A stretch of 64,000 nucleotides of DNA from Phoronis australis (taxonomy: Eukaryota > Phoronida > Phoronidae): NCBI GenBank assembly GCA_002633005.1, contig NMRA01000011.1, positions 713,931-777,930 of the forward strand. Reading direction: 5' to 3'. Position 1 is the stretch's first letter, and each line of letters starts with the position of its first letter. Shown here one piece after another: positions 11,812-24,794 of this stretch. Under the pieces are notes generated by a model. That model was not told the DNA's origin. It did no database searches and worked only from the letters and a program-made list of their open reading frames with translations. A program made the translations under genes and the position numbers.

Positions 11812-14800
11812 ATGGCAGCCTACAAATCAAAAACGCGAGTATGTATAATTATTGGTAAAAAGTCTATGTATATTTACTGTCAGGCCTTATTCGGCCTAGT
11901 TTGTTATTTATATTGATATAAGCTCATTTTAGAGTCATTTAATTATCAAATGTGACTAGTTTATCAAAATAAAAATTATGCAATTTCCACTTTCCGATTA
12001 TTTTTTGTTTTACTCACGTATGACGTCAGTTGTTTGGGGAAGCCCTTTTGACGGATATTCCGATGTTTATACTACCAATTAACGGCGTATCAATTCTTAA
12101 TTTACTGCTCGCATTTAGAGAAACCGTTCAAGTTCCAGAAAATGTTATGTTGTTTTTCCCTCCGTCTATCACATGTATCCAGGGTCCCGAATAAACTGAG
12201 AAATATAACTGATTAGAGCGGTTTAGCCCAAAATTCAGTCACAAACCCATTTTTGATTACCAATTAGTCCACTCGCAAAAATATTCCGAGGTAAAACCGG
12301 ATGTGATTTTCACACTTAAAAATAAACCCTTTGTTAGGCTTGGCACAAGGCTCGGCTGAAATTGAGACCGTGTGCCGTGTTTTATTACAAAATCCCTTCT
12401 TTACCTGATTAAAGGACAAAATGGATTGATTTTCTGGCAGTAAGTAACCTACAACCAAATTTAATAATTGCGACATAAACTTAACTACAATTGACCTCCC
12501 CTTTTGATGGTTTTCGTGGGTGTACGTTATATCTCCTTACTTCATGGTAAGATCTCTGTTAGAAGCCATGGACACAGGTGAGTGTGCAGGTACGTCAGAG
12601 TTGGAGAAGATCAAAGCTTTTGAGGTAAGCATATCAACGCTTGAAAGTTCAGCGATTATTTCTGCACATAAACGGATAAGGAAGTACATACACTCCTCGA
12701 AAGAACACGAATCAGTCAGTTGAAAAATGCTTTATCTCAATGCACCCAGCGGCAAAGCAAGACGACTACGGCTGAACTTCTGTCGCTTACCAAGTCCAAC
12801 GACGAACTCAAAATAGATCTACGGCGCGTCAAAAGAATGAAGGACTACTACGAAAAACAGACCGCCTCTTCGCGACAGGAGAACGACATCCTTCAGCAAC
12901 GCCTTGTTGTTTTGCAAACCAGGAATGGATTCGACCAGGAACGTGCTGCCGAGCGTGCTCAGTGGAAGGAGAAGGAGCATGCCCTTCACAAAAAAAGATC
13001 AAACACGTAAGCAACAAAATAAATTACCAATTGACAAAGGCTAACATTGACATTTGTTCCAAGAAAATTGCTGAAGTGCAGGGTAACATCAAATATTGGC
13101 AACTTGCCGCCACTCAGTACGAATACCAAATAAGCACTTTCATCAGAGACCGGCAATTCGCCACCTTCAAGGACGGACGCAACAGCGATGAGATCAGACT
13201 GCTGTACATGGAGCTCATGTCCATGCAAGTCAGCTCGCGCAATGTTGAAAGAATCATCAAGTGATATTACAATTGTTACATTTCGTTAGAACTTTTAGAA
13301 AGCAATTTTGAAATTATTAGTTCATGCATATATAAATGGAAACACCTGATTGAGCTACTTTTGTTATATGAACGATAATATAGCAGTACTCTCCTGTACT
13401 TGATGAAATTGACGTTTACTTTACGTTTATGACATACACACAAAATTTGTGTATAAATAACTATGCAATGATAATAAGTTGATTGTTTACTCTTACAGAA
13501 CAGTACTGAGCAGGTTGACAGAGGAGACGTCCGTCAGACTAGCTCGAGAGTCCTTCGCTCGCTACATGCTTCTTGAAGCGCTGCCCTGGGCTATTCAGCA
13601 TCCCCAGATAGAGCTCCAGTCAGAGCAGCCTAATCTCACCCTTGGTGTATATGGGACCTCTACGATTGGTCATCACTATGGCACTGGAGCCATATCGTTT
13701 TCGAACGGTCAGACGCTGATGCTAGGACTGCGTGACATGGGCTGCGGTGATGCTGAAGCTTACCTTGCGACCATCCAAGGCATGCTCACCGTGGTGTCTC
13801 GTGAAGCTGCTCTCACCGACTCGTTCCTTAAGAAGAGAGTGGCAAAGATGTACTACACCATGACTGACCAGGCCAGCACCTGCAAGAAACTGAACGGTTT
13901 GTTACACAAGTGGAGAGCTGAACTCATTCCTATGTTGTATCGCATTGGGATGAGTTGAGTGATCCTGAGCAACAAAAACTACTATCTATGAACAATTTCT
14001 GGTGTTGCCTTCACTTGTAGGTTTGGCTGATCAAGCTTATAAGACCTTGGCTTCCTGGGAGAACATCATGCATGGTGGTAGGACAACTGGGTTACCTTCA
14101 CTCCCAGGGGGATACGCCAAACCTGGAGAACAACTCGTCTAGTGGGCGCCGTTTGCAAAGCTGTCCAGGACCATGGCTGTGAAAGATCTGGCAAGCCGGT
14201 ACAGTTTAGGGAGTACATCCAGGAGGAAAGTTTGGTTGATACGGTTCCTCTGAAGCCCTTCAAAGGTAACCGTTTCAACATTTTGTTTGAGAATGTGGCT
14301 GGAACTTTTTACCTTTTTGAAGACCTTAAAATCGTCTTCGAAAGGGTGGAAAGTGAAAACCGCGTCCTTGGGGCTGTGAATGCAGACTTAAATGTGGATT
14401 TTTTTTTCAGTTGTGGCACACAAGCTCTCGGGTTGATTTCCAAAATTGTCACTGAGCCCCTGTGGGGGAAGTTGGAGATGGCGAGCCATATGAGCGAAGT
14501 TACACCAGTGCTCCAGCAGTTGAATGAAAGGTTTCGGGCGTGGTCTTTGGATGTTTCGAGTCTGCTCCGCGGTGAATTTCCCTTCCCTGAGACAACCAAG
14601 AACGATTATCTTCTGACGGCCCTTCTACGAGATGCCGAAAGCGATGAGCAAACCAAGCAACTGCTGGAGTTAATGTTCACCAGCTTCCAGTTGATCAACC
14701 AGCGCCCTCTGAAGGACCACTTGGATGGAGGGAAATTTGCTACTTGGACGGACGAGATGCGGATGGAGACCACGTCTGTGCCGATCACCAACAAGGCCCT

Positions 14801-16245
14801 GAGCAGATGTTCGGTCAGCTAGATCCAATAATCTCGCTTAAGCCTTAGCTACAACCCTTGCTGTAGAAGCCATCGCCATGCAGAACAAGAATAAGCCGAT
14901 TCACTGGATAGACAGTGAGTCTCCAGACATGAGAGGTTTATATTGAGCATGCACGGTTTTCCGTGAGGCGTCAGAAGGAAGAGTTTAAGGTATAGTGTTA
15001 ACTTCTGAAAAATAAAATGAAAAGTGTCTATTAATTGTTAACTTCTCAAACCTCCAAAATGCACTTAAACCACTTCATAAGTAGGATATCCAGTCTATTC
15101 GGATAATGTTAGTACATTCAAATGGAGTATTTAGAAATAATGAATTTGGGGATATGAAGTTAAGCATAATCATAATCATAATCATGCATGGTTTAATAAT
15201 TTTAGGAATATTTTGTAATTGGACATTAAGTGAAGCAGACACAATAATTTTACAAGCTGTAATTGAGTGACTTAATTTAAATTGACATATTTTCAGACGC
15301 GAAAACCTGCAGCACGGCGTGAACGTCAACTCTGCCTTGCCTCAAAGCGACAGAAAGCTGCAGACAGGAAACTGGCAGACAGAGTTAGGAGAGAGAAGAT
15401 GACGAATGAACTGCAGTAGGTCGGCAGCCTCATAACATCACCCGAGTCTGATGATACTCATCTGCAGGGAGTTACTGATGCAAGGAAAGGTAAGGTTGTA
15501 GTGATAAATATTAAGTCCAGAAAGTTTGTGATACAAGAGAATGATGCAAATGGTATTTTGAATCTATTTGCCAGTGGTAAGAAGATGTCCCTTGATGTAT
15601 TGGTATCCAATCCGAAATGTGCAATCCGTGAAGCTCTAGATGAATTTGATGGCAGTGCAACATCTACTTATTTAGCTACCACAGATTCATCGGTAAATTC
15701 TGATATTACTGCCATAAAACTTCCAAATGCAGGAGATGGTTCTTAAGGAAAAAGAAAAGCTGTCGTCATCCAAACGCCACTGTCCCAAGCAACTTGATGT
15801 TCCGTGTGTGAACGAGCCCTCAGATCCCCTGAGGAAACGTGTTAACCATCTGTGTGTTGATAGTGACGGTGAGAAATGGTATCGTGGTGTCATCACTACT
15901 ATGTCTGAAAGGCGATGTAAAACGATGTACACTATACGGTACGATTGTGATCCAGAATCAACGTACACATTTCCGCTGCTTGAAGATCTGAACAAGAGGG
16001 ATCTAGAGCTCATTCCACTGGATCCTAAGTGGTTAGTGGGGAAGATAGTCGACCACCGGTTCAAAAGTGCAGAAGATGGTGAGGAGTACCGGTATACTGG
16101 GAAAGTCATCTCCTACGTCAACGACTAGGAAACTCACGCGATAGAATATGAGACTGAGGAGAGTGGGGAGAATGACGATGAGGATGAAGAGCTAGAAGTG
16201 TATGAGGAACTTCTCCTACAGGACTACACAAGTGGTGATATTAGA
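11812..16245 (+). pseudogene. Multi-exon coiled-coil / Tudor-like repeat-family protein, copy 2, less decayed
   Basis: Same architecture as the copy at 5239-9575: exon 1 (11812-11838), coiled coil (12568-13260), intron (13261-13498), core (13499-14989), intron (14990-15296), basic coil and two Tudor-like modules (15727-16230). The core is fuller here. It keeps YGTSTIGHHYGTGAISFSNG before LMLGLRDMG, and LLRGEFPFPETTKND with TKQLLELMFTSFQLINQ, all lost in copy 1. Private lesions are a 1-base deletion near 13930, a 4-base deletion near 14017 and a 1-base loss near 14796. Shared lesions, including a TAG between the halves of the second Tudor-like module and a stop after NELQ, suggest the ancestor was already dead or that these are unrecognised intron borders. 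Function unknown. Confidence 0.7.
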
Positions 16246-16299
16246 ATTTTGTACCTTTCTGTCCATATTCTCTGACAATAAGGGCCTTGTAAATGCGCT

Positions 16300-16305
16300 A
16301 ATAAA
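16300..16305 (+). promoter_or_regulatory. Polyadenylation signal of pseudogene copy 2
   Basis: AATAAA in the same context as at 9631, downstream of the second Tudor-like module. Confidence 0.6.
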
Positions 16306-16335
16306 GCAATGCTGGTTTTGTTTTTGAAGTTCAAA

Positions 16336-16905
16336 TTTAGTTCAAGTCCAAACGTTTCTGTACACTGAGCATCACTGGACTCGACCCAAGGTAATTTCAA
16401 TTCCATCAACAAATTCAGTATAGTTTTATTTTGTGAGTGAAAATGTGACCATTGTAAGAGTAAGAATGTGAATGTCTTTTTCATAAGGTAATTAAGTTAT
16501 TTGTAAATTTGTTTGTTGTGAGCTGTGTCAAGGAGAATGTAAACTTTTAAGAAGTATAAATTGTTAATGTTTGTTATTGTTTATTAGAATTTTATTTTTT
16601 ATTAACTTACATGTTATTTAATGCTGATTGTTTACAGCTCGCAACATGCAATTTGTCTTGAAGTTTAAAATAGTTTAAGATGCTCAAGTTTTCCATATGT
16701 ACAGACCAACGCTGGACTCAAGTTAGAACAAATTTACATTTCATAGGCAAATTCAGTGTTGTTTCATGTGAGTGAAAATCTGACTAAGAATGTGAATGTC
16801 TTTTTCATAAGGTAAATAAGGTGCTTGTAAATACGTGTGCTGTGAACTGTGTGAAGGAGAACGTCAAGTAGCATAGGTAGTTCATTGTTAATGTTTGTTA
16901 TTGTC
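16336..16905 (+). repeat. Tandem repeat of the 3' flank, two diverged units
   Basis: Sequence from about 16336 (CACTGGACTCGACCC, AATTCAGTATAG, GAATGTGAATGTCTTTTTCA, GAGCTGTGTCAAGGAG) recurs from 16700 to 16905 in the same order with about 20% change. Copy 1 of the duplicated unit contains only the first unit before its abrupt end at 10019. Confidence 0.7.
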
Positions 16906-18478
16906 CATGGGAATTATAACTTAAGTTCAATTTCAATAATCTTAATTTATTTACAGCTAATCTATTGGTTAATTTGCTCATTATAAAACTAGTTTTCAGG
17001 TTTGTTTAATCAGTTTTCTAGCATAGGCACTATACTATTCATTCACAATTTAAGGTCATACCATGCTAATGAATGTTTATGTTACCGCATGTTTCCTCTT
17101 ACGTCATATTCACATCTTTTGTTTTTAATCTTTTTAGTAATTATAATTATCTCAGGCCCTAGATATCTATGTTCTATTCTGGGAGGGGGGTTGTTTATTT
17201 GGAAGGTGATTATTGTTTTTAAGATATCGTCGCTGAATACCAAACTCAAAACTCATTTACAACAGACACAGAACTTTACAAGTAACAAGTGAAAGCCATT
17301 GACAAAAACTGTATTATTATACAATGATAATGCCAGAAATATCAAAAACAATGAAAGATGGGAAAGCAGAACATTTGACTCAATATTCCGTCAACTGCAC
17401 CTCTTAGATTGTATTTATAACGCGAAACTAACAGTTTTCCTCGTATTGTGTTCGCTGAAGTGGGTAACAGTCTCCTTCATTAAATAATTACATAGATACT
17501 TTTGGTACTGCTTTCATAGATAAATCAATGGGTGTAAGGATAGATGAGTGTCGTACAAAAAAACAATTTTCTTTAAATCTTAAACGGTTTTTAAAATATG
17601 ACGTAAAACTTGAAAAATTAAGGAATTGCGATGCACTTTTCCAATCTTTGCAAGTTTGAGGTTTTTTTAAAAGTTAAAATTCATTATTTTTAAATCTTTC
17701 TAATCCGCAGCTAATTGTAATAATTTGTTATGCTCCACAGGTGACAGCTAATATACACAACAAGTTTCATCAATGTGACTGATCTACTTCAAGAGATACT
17801 GGTCCTTGAAGATGGTACCAGAACGCAAAATTGCGTCGTCACAAATGTGAATTTTTGCCATTCTTTATAATAAAAATATAACATCTCATGGTACAATCTT
17901 TGTTTTCTGTTGTTCACCTACATGAGAAGTACTTCCTATATAGTTTTAAGGTAATAATTACTTTTACTTTCTCTAATACAGGTGCTCAAACATGCTATTT
18001 TTGGGTCTCGAAATTTTCGAGGCTCATTTGCTGAATAAAGGGCCTTTTTTGAGGGTGGAAACTCAAAATATCTCGAAAAAGAGATAAGCAAATGGCAGGT
18101 GAAAAGCAATCATTTTAGAGTACCTTTGACTGATTCTGATTAAATTCGTATTGTGGTTTGCTCACCCTACTGACGGTGTATGAGAAGCAACACCTCGGCA
18201 TTGGTATTTATTCTGTAAACCAAGTCTGCCTGAGTGACACAGTGCTCACAACTCGCTTAAGTTATACCACCGAGGTTGTGAAATTTGAGTCTAATACTGG
18301 AATAAAACTTACTAAGAGATTGTTTATGTTCATCTAGTTTAAACACACCGGTTGGCCTCGTCCTTGGTTGAACCATGCCATGGAGAACTGCATGTTAGAT
18401 ACATGTACGTTCAGCGGACTACAATGTTAATGGAGACTGCATGCGAGAAATTATCCCAGCGTGCAGATTTCAATCACT
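16906..18478. other. Gene-less stretch, A+T rich
   Basis: Open frames at 17002-17292 and 17299-17487 are low-complexity or hydrophobic, without recognisable domains or splice context. I see nothing supported here. Confidence 0.4.
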
Positions 18479-20715
18479 ATGCTTTACTATTGTTGTGTGC
18501 CGGGATGCAAATCATCGGCATGCGGCCACAAGTTTCCAAAAGATACCAGATTACAAGAAGCATGGAGAGTTGCAGTCAAAAGAGTACACGAAGGCACGAA
18601 AAGTCTTTGGATGCCAAAGCCCCATGACCGCGCGTTTGCTCCAAATATTTCCAGGAGAGCGACTACATAAAGACGTTACTTGGTAAGGTTTTAGAAATTA
18701 GTTTTCAGTAACATCATCTATATCGTCCAAGAATATCATCGCTACCAGTTTATATCACTAAATGATTGGTTTTGTTCAGTGGAACCAACTGGATTCTTTT
18801 CAAAATCTTATCGGGGGCTCAGATGGTAGGTAAGTGCCTCCTGCATTAGTTCGTATTTGTCTCCCAATACCACAACAGAAAAGGTAACGGGAAGAATCCA
18901 AGGGCCAGTTTTTCACAACAGTTACTCTACAAGAAGATGCAATTTCCAACAAGATTCTAGATGGGTGAGTATATAATATCCCCGACTCTCCAAAAAAACA
19001 AGTAACCCCCCTAGCATTAGCTGATTAATTACCAAATTAACGTCAGTGAGGTTTTCGATACCTTCCTAACGTCGTTGACATTGTATTGGAATTAATACGG
19101 ACCCCTTGAATGAATTTATTTGTAGGAATGGACACATACTTTAAAAGGTGTCATTAAAACTGCACATTCTGAATCCACTTCACCCTGTTCATTATATTTT
19201 GATTAATTTAAATTTATTTATACCATATATCTATAAGGCTTGTGCATAAAGATTGGTAAAGGCTTTTTTGTCATCAAAGAGGTTGCTTTTATTTTGGGAG
19301 ACTAGAGGCTTTTGATTAGTTTCTACCCGTGAACATGAAGAAAAATGTCAGTAATAAAATAATCATGAGTGTAGCAAACGTTTATTGTGATACAAAAGCA
19401 CTGAATTGTTACCTGTGTTTTATTTTGGTAATATTTCTCCATAAATCCAATTACAGGTGAGAGAAACCGACTTAAACCAGATACAGTCCCATCTATTTTT
19501 CCTTTTCATAAAGCCAAATCTCCTTCAGCAATATCCCGAGATAACCCTATGGCAAAGCGAAGCCTTATGTCTGAGTGCGCCTTCGGACATCCCTGATTGT
19601 GGACAAGAGGTAGAAGCGAGTACTCATGACTGATTAATGCAAAATTGGGATTGCATGTACTTTTTTAGTGCCATACATACACTAAGGGGAATTCAACGAA
19701 AAGACAACATGATTACAATTATTACACTTCAATCTGAATAAATAATTTTTGCAATATCATTAAAAAATCAATTCATAAATTTTGTTCAACTCATATCTTC
19801 AACAGTGCCTAACATATCTTCTAGGTGATAACAGCCACTTCTAGTATTGAGAGAGTGACTGGTGAAGATGAGGACACTGGTCCACCAATGGACGAAGGTG
19901 TTCAGAGTGAAATCATCGCAACTTCTACCATTAAACAAAGTATTATGCTTCACACAAATGACCCAAAATCCGTAAAGTACTTGACCGGTTTTAATCACTT
20001 TCGCCATTTTATGCTTTTTTCAACTGCCTGGGTGAAGCAGCCCACAACTTAAATGTGACATGGAGCAGTCTGTCACAGGAAGACCAGTGTTTCCTAACGC
20101 TGATAAAGTTGCGTCAGGCATTTGATGATTTTTATCTTCCGTTGTTGTTTAAAGTTTCTGTGTCAGCTGTTTCAGAAAAAGTGAACACTTGGATAAATTT
20201 TATGTATTTCCAATTGAGTAATTGAATATTTGCCAGATAAGCGCATCGTTCAAAATTCCATGACAAAAAGTTTCAAGAAGCAATATCCAACAAGAGTGAT
20301 TCTAGATGCCATTGAGATACCAATAAATGGATGACCAGAGCGTCCCATTGTCTAGGTATAAAAACAAGAGCACGTTGAAAACCATCATAGGATGTAGCCC
20401 AAGAGGACTACTTACATTTGTCAGTGACTCCTATGGGGGAAGTGCAAGCGACCGTCAGATAATAGAGCGTTCAGATTTATGTTCAAAAGAATAAGTTGAA
20501 AGTGGCGACTGTATTATGGCAAACAGAGGTTTAATGATTCAAGATATAATGGTCAACAAGGAAGTATTGGTCAACACACCATCAATGCTTAAAGGAAGAA
20601 GCCAACTGGGTGCCATCACTGTCACCAAGGACCCACGAATTACCTCAGAAGCTGGTTCGTGTTGAGCGAGTCAATGGGTTAGGCAATACATTCAAAATTA
20701 ATTTCTTTAGTTACA
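18479..20715 (+). pseudogene. THAP + HTH + DDE transposase, ISL2EU/Harbinger type, inactivated
   Basis: Exon 1 (18479-18682) encodes a THAP zinc finger: CCVPGCKSSACGHKFPKD, EAWRVAVKRVHEG, then after a two-base slip near 18628 VCSKYFQESDYIKTLL, giving the C2CH set. It ends at TTG|GTAAGG and joins in phase to 19457 (GERNRLKPDTVPSIFPFHK), the usual end of a THAP domain. From 19825 comes a tail leading to an HTH_Tnp_4-like segment (SLSQEDQCFLTLIKLRQAF, then VNTWINFMYFQL) and a DDE_Tnp_4-like catalytic core: VILDAIEIPING, SRYKNKSTLKTIIGCSPRG, TFVSDSYGGSASDRQIIER, CIMANRGLMIQD, LVRVERVNG. Several stops (TGA after PING, TAG, TAA) and frameshifts disable it. The THAP part is related to 29130-30095. 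Confidence 0.8.
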
Positions 20716-20719
20716 ATGC

Positions 20720-21680
20720 ACACCCAGATCGTTACACTGCCTTTACTCTGGCAAATGAACTCTGGTGACACGCACGTCTTCGCTCACTCACACACACGCA
20801 GACGAACTTCAAAACAAACGTCACGTGACAACAACATGTGTGTTCGTCCAGGAATTCTCTCGTGTTGCGGGGAACGATCTAGCGCAGATTTGTTGTGAAG
20901 TTAATCCCGACTCCACAAAAACTTAAAAATCTTGGGGACGCTATTTGGAAAACTTAAGGAGGACTTCAGGTAATTTGTTGAGTCGAAACTATATTTTTAT
21001 TCAAGGATTCAAGTTACCCTATCGACGATCGCGTGGTAGCGACGCATAAGTCGGCGAGTTTTCGCCCTGGTATTTCAGAACAATTTTCTGAAAAATGATC
21101 GTAATATAACAAAGAAGTTTGATAGCATGAACCACAATTTTGTAGCAAGTCCGTCATAGGTTACAGATGCGTCAAAGAGCGTAAATTTGATGAATCCTAG
21201 CTTAAGATTTTCACCCGTTCGGAGACGCTTTAAGCCATAATATGCGCCCCCCATTTTGAAACGAATTTTTCTAAGCGCCCTGGGGGCTTATTATGAAATT
21301 GTTAACTTGACCTCACGAGAGAAAGCGACTTACACTGTAGTAGACGTTTCCCGATGATACTTTCGCCAGGAACTGTTTAAAAGATATTTTGACGAGGTTT
21401 CGCGATTCATGCCTCTTTAAGAATATTGCTTTCCACTTTTTTAGCAATAAACAGTACCATTGTTTTTAACAATGTAGTTCATTTGAATAGATGTTCCTTA
21501 TTCAGATTGCCCAATCTTCAATGGTAACACCTGTACATTTGGTTCCTACAGTATGTACCACCAGAATCACATTTTAATTCAAACTACTGCGAATAACAAT
21601 GGTGTTCTATTCAGACCCCTATTCAATACACTTGTTTTCGGCCTTTTGTTGTTTGTCTGGAATCACGCGGTAATGCAATA
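20720..21680. other. Gene-less stretch
   Basis: It holds a short CACACACAC tract near 20790 and no supported gene. I did not find a clear inverted terminus for the preceding transposase. Confidence 0.4.
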
Positions 21681-21832
21681 TGGCACGAAAAGGCAGATTC
21701 ATAAATCATTTGACGGGCTTACATGTGCGTGATTGAACTCGCGTTTCCTTATTTTACTAAGGCTTTGCCAGGACTATCTGGTTAGCCCAATACGTCTAAA
21801 ATAACAAAATTCCGTTGACGTTGGGCTTTAAA
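21681..21832 (+). repeat. Dispersed repeat, copy at 35167-35320
   Basis: TGGCACGAAAAGGCAG, TTGAACTCG, CAGGACTATCTGGTTAGCC and AACAAAATTCCGTTGA occur in the same order and orientation at 35167-35320, about 88% identical by eye over about 150 bases. Confidence 0.8.
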
Positions 21833-21902
21833 TACACTGATTATTATTTATTCCTGAGTGTTGTGCTACTGCTGTAATAGCATATTTTTATCATGCTAGC
21901 TA

Positions 21903-22033
21903 CAAGGGCAGATCCAGGATTTTTAGTTAGGGGGAACCAGGGCAGAGTATTAGCCAGGAATTTTCCCGTCAAACATTCGCACCTCCGAATTGCCACATGG
22001 AATCTGGGACTTTTTGGGGGGGGCATGCCACTG
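21903..22033. mobile_element. Short non-autonomous element (CAGTGGCGGATCCAGG-type ends)
   Basis: It starts CAAGGGCAGATCCAGG and ends GCATGCCACTG, with GGGGGGG tracts inside. It is a relative of 26511-26665 (shared TTAGTTAGGGGG-like start, AACATTTGCACC, GCCACATGGAATCTGGGA). The flanks AGCTA and AGTTA may be a decayed 5-bp target duplication. Confidence 0.65.
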
Positions 22034-22340
22034 AGTTATAGAGACATGGTTTACTTACACGTGGAGCTGTTTCTAATATAAGTTTACACAAAACTTACTT
22101 CTGACAATACGGTGGCCTGCATTTTGTCGGGATTTGGATCAGCGACTTTGCTAAACTCACATCCGTGATTGAATACATTGAACGCTCGTAGAAACGTTAA
22201 AGGAGAATGCCACCCGATTTAATTAGTCTTTTTTACCGTCTTAATCGGTTTATATCCACATCGCCTCTTATACGGTCGACCTCACCTTGCCGAGAGGTGA
22301 GAAGCGACGCAGCGACGTCAGTGGTTCGTCTGCAGAGTGA

Positions 22341-22562
22341 ATGCCGCTATATTGCGGTGTAGGACTATCGGTTCCCGCTTGTCCGAACTATGAAGCTGCG
22401 AAGAAAGCGGGTATATCGTTTTTTTCGACTTCTTCGAGAGTCTGAAATGTTTAGGAAGTGGCTTGGGGTAGTGAAGAATGAAAGGTATGCTGTTAGTAGC
22501 AAGTATGAGGCCGTGAAACATCTCCGTGTCTGTGGCCGGCATTTCGTCAGTCGACAGTGATT
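22341..22562 (+). pseudogene. THAP domain remnant
   Basis: MPLYCGVG opens the frame, with ACPNYEAAKKAGISFFSTSS following; a slip to the next frame gives RESEMFRKWLGVVKNERY and then AVKHLRVCGRHFVS. Together these are the start (M-P-x-x-C), the K-x-G-I-S-F-F core, the invariant Trp and the C-x-x-H-F of a THAP zinc finger. At least two frameshifts and a TGA are present, and no transposase domain follows. A short inverted repeat (CTCACCT...AGGTGAG, 22284-22304) lies just upstream. THAP domains bind DNA and are typical of P, ISL2EU and Kolobok-like elements and of genes derived from them. Confidence 0.65.
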
Positions 22563-23626
22563 TCTCTGACGAATTCCGGCTTACCAAAGACCTATACATA
22601 CGTTCCGTTGCCTATGCATGTTCACGGCACCTCTCTAGTATTTCTTGATCAGTGTATTCCGGTTCGAACTGATAGCCTGTGAAACCTAACGATCCGACCC
22701 GTGAAGTCTTCGTCGGATGAGCTCTTGACTAAGTCGGGATTGGCGGAAGGCGAGTTGCCATGTAGACGTTTATTATTCTGCCTTCTCTTTCAAAATGAAC
22801 TAGAAAGATTATTGTCAGGGCGTGCTTATTGCTGGAATTGCTTTGGAAAGTTATTGACAACAACCCGTTTACAAATATGAAAAATAATTCTATAAAACTA
22901 TAGGAGAAATACATGTTGATAATTTGATGACCTTTGCACTAATTGACCCTTGCCAATGCATTACGAGCCCAGATTAGGGAAGGAATGTAAACTCGATGAA
23001 AAGTGTGGTTAGTGCTAAGAATCAGAGATGTATTACTTTAAGCACTGAATGAATTGGTCAATATTTGAGAAGAAAAATGCACCTAATGACCCCATGTTTG
23101 CACCAAATGACCTGGGACTTTATAATTGAAACTTAATTGCATTTATTAAACAGATATGCAATTTTGAAGTCTCTAGTTCAAAAATTTAGTTTGCACTCTA
23201 TGACCTTTAACCTATTTTTTCTGATTGGGTGGGCCTATTGGTTAGTAAAGTAGGGTGTTCGATTGGCATGTTGATTTACACCAGTGTGCTGAAATTGAAA
23301 GTAATTCCTTGAAAATTTAGGAGATATAACATTTTGGACGTTAGCTGACCTCTGCACTAATTGACCCTATCCCGTGCATTATAAGCGTCTTTAGAATTAT
23401 TGCAAAGCCCGTGAAAATTTTATATAAAGCTGAGAACATTTGTTGTCTAACGGTTGAAACATCATATTTGGTGAATAAAAAGGGCAAATTTTCAGAAGAA
23501 AAATGGACCTAATGTCCCCATGGTTACACTAAATGACCTGAAACTTTGAATTTCAAATTGAATTCGACGTACCAATCAGACTTCTGAATTTGAAGTGTGT
23601 AGCTCAAAATTTTAGTTTGCGCCTAA

Positions 23627-23639
23627 TGACCTTTGACCT
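23627..23639 (-). promoter_or_regulatory. DR1-type nuclear-receptor half-site pair (perfect)
   Basis: TGACCTTTGACCT; the minus strand reads AGGTCAAAGGTCA, the consensus DR1 recognised by RXR, HNF4 and PPAR-type receptors. It sits within a tandem array unit, so it may be incidental. Confidence 0.35.
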
Positions 23640-24794
23640 GTTTTATCTGATTGGGTGATTCGATTACTTAGAAAAGTATTTTTTTAAATTGCCTTATTGA
23701 CTTAAACCTGTGCACTGAATTTGAAAAGAATAGCTTTAAAAATGAAGAAAAAGCATTTTGAAAATTACATGACCTTTGCACCAAATGACCTCTTCTGGTA
23801 CATTATGGAATATGATTATATAATGAATCAAAATTCATGTACTGCATAAAATCATATTTTAAATTTGAAGAACATACCTTTAACCTTTTTGGAGGAGTGT
23901 CAAAGTTGGTCGGAAGAATAAGAACTAGAAAGATTATAGTCACAGCGTGACAATAATGGGCTCTGAGCGTGCGTATTAAAGGAATTCTTATGGGAAGTTA
24001 CTGACAGCAACCTGTTTACCAATATGAAAAAGCATTCTTTAAAATTGTAGGAGAAATTATATGTTAATATTTCGATGACCTTTCCTCTAATTGACCTCTT
24101 TCAGTGCATTAGGAGCCCCGATGAAGGAATACTTGTAAACTCGATTAAAAGTGTGGTTAATGCCAAGAATCACAAATATTTACTTTAAGCACTTCAGAAT
24201 ACAACATGAATGAATTGGTCAAACTTTGCGAAGAAAAATTCTCCTAATGATCCCATGGGTACACCAAAGGACCTGATAATTTAGAATTCAAACTCAATCG
24301 CATTTACTAAACAGATATGTAATTTTGAAGTCTATAGCTCAATATTTAAATTTGCACTCAATAACCTTCGACCTATTTTTCTGATTGGTTAGGCCTATTG
24401 CGTAGTAAAGTAAGGCGTTCGATCAGCATGTTGACTTACACCAGAAAGCTGAACTTGAAAAGAATTCGTTGAAAAATATAGGATATAACATTTTGAACGT
24501 TAGATGACCTTTGCACTAACTGACCCTATCCGGAGCATTATAAGCGTGTTTAGGAGAATTATTTCATTCAAAGCCCGTGAAAATTGTGTTTAATGCTGAG
24601 AATCACAATTGTCTAACGGCTGATACATCAGAATACTTGGTGAATGAAAAGGGCAAATTTCTTTAACAAAAATGCATCTAATGACCCAAGGTTGCATTAA
24701 ATGACCTGAAACTTTGTATTTCGAATTACATTAGACGTACCACTCAGACTTGTGAATTTGAAGTGTCTAGCTCAAAATTCTAGTTTGCATTCAA

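Larger units (their letters stand above)
11715..16690 (+). repeat. Duplicated unit, copy 2 (matches 5142-10019)
   Basis: Second copy of the 4.9 kb block. Private differences include restored codons in the core of the pseudogene, small indels and microsatellite-like variation (ATAATC repeated at 15168-15183). The copy runs through the same AGATGCTCAAG and on into unique sequence. Confidence 0.9.

Noticed and set aside
17002-17292. Membrane protein of 96 residues
   Set aside because: T-rich sequence yields Phe/Leu/Ile by composition. No start context, splice logic or homology.
22318-22599. 93-codon minus-strand frame
   Set aside because: Shadow of the plus-strand THAP remnant at 22341.
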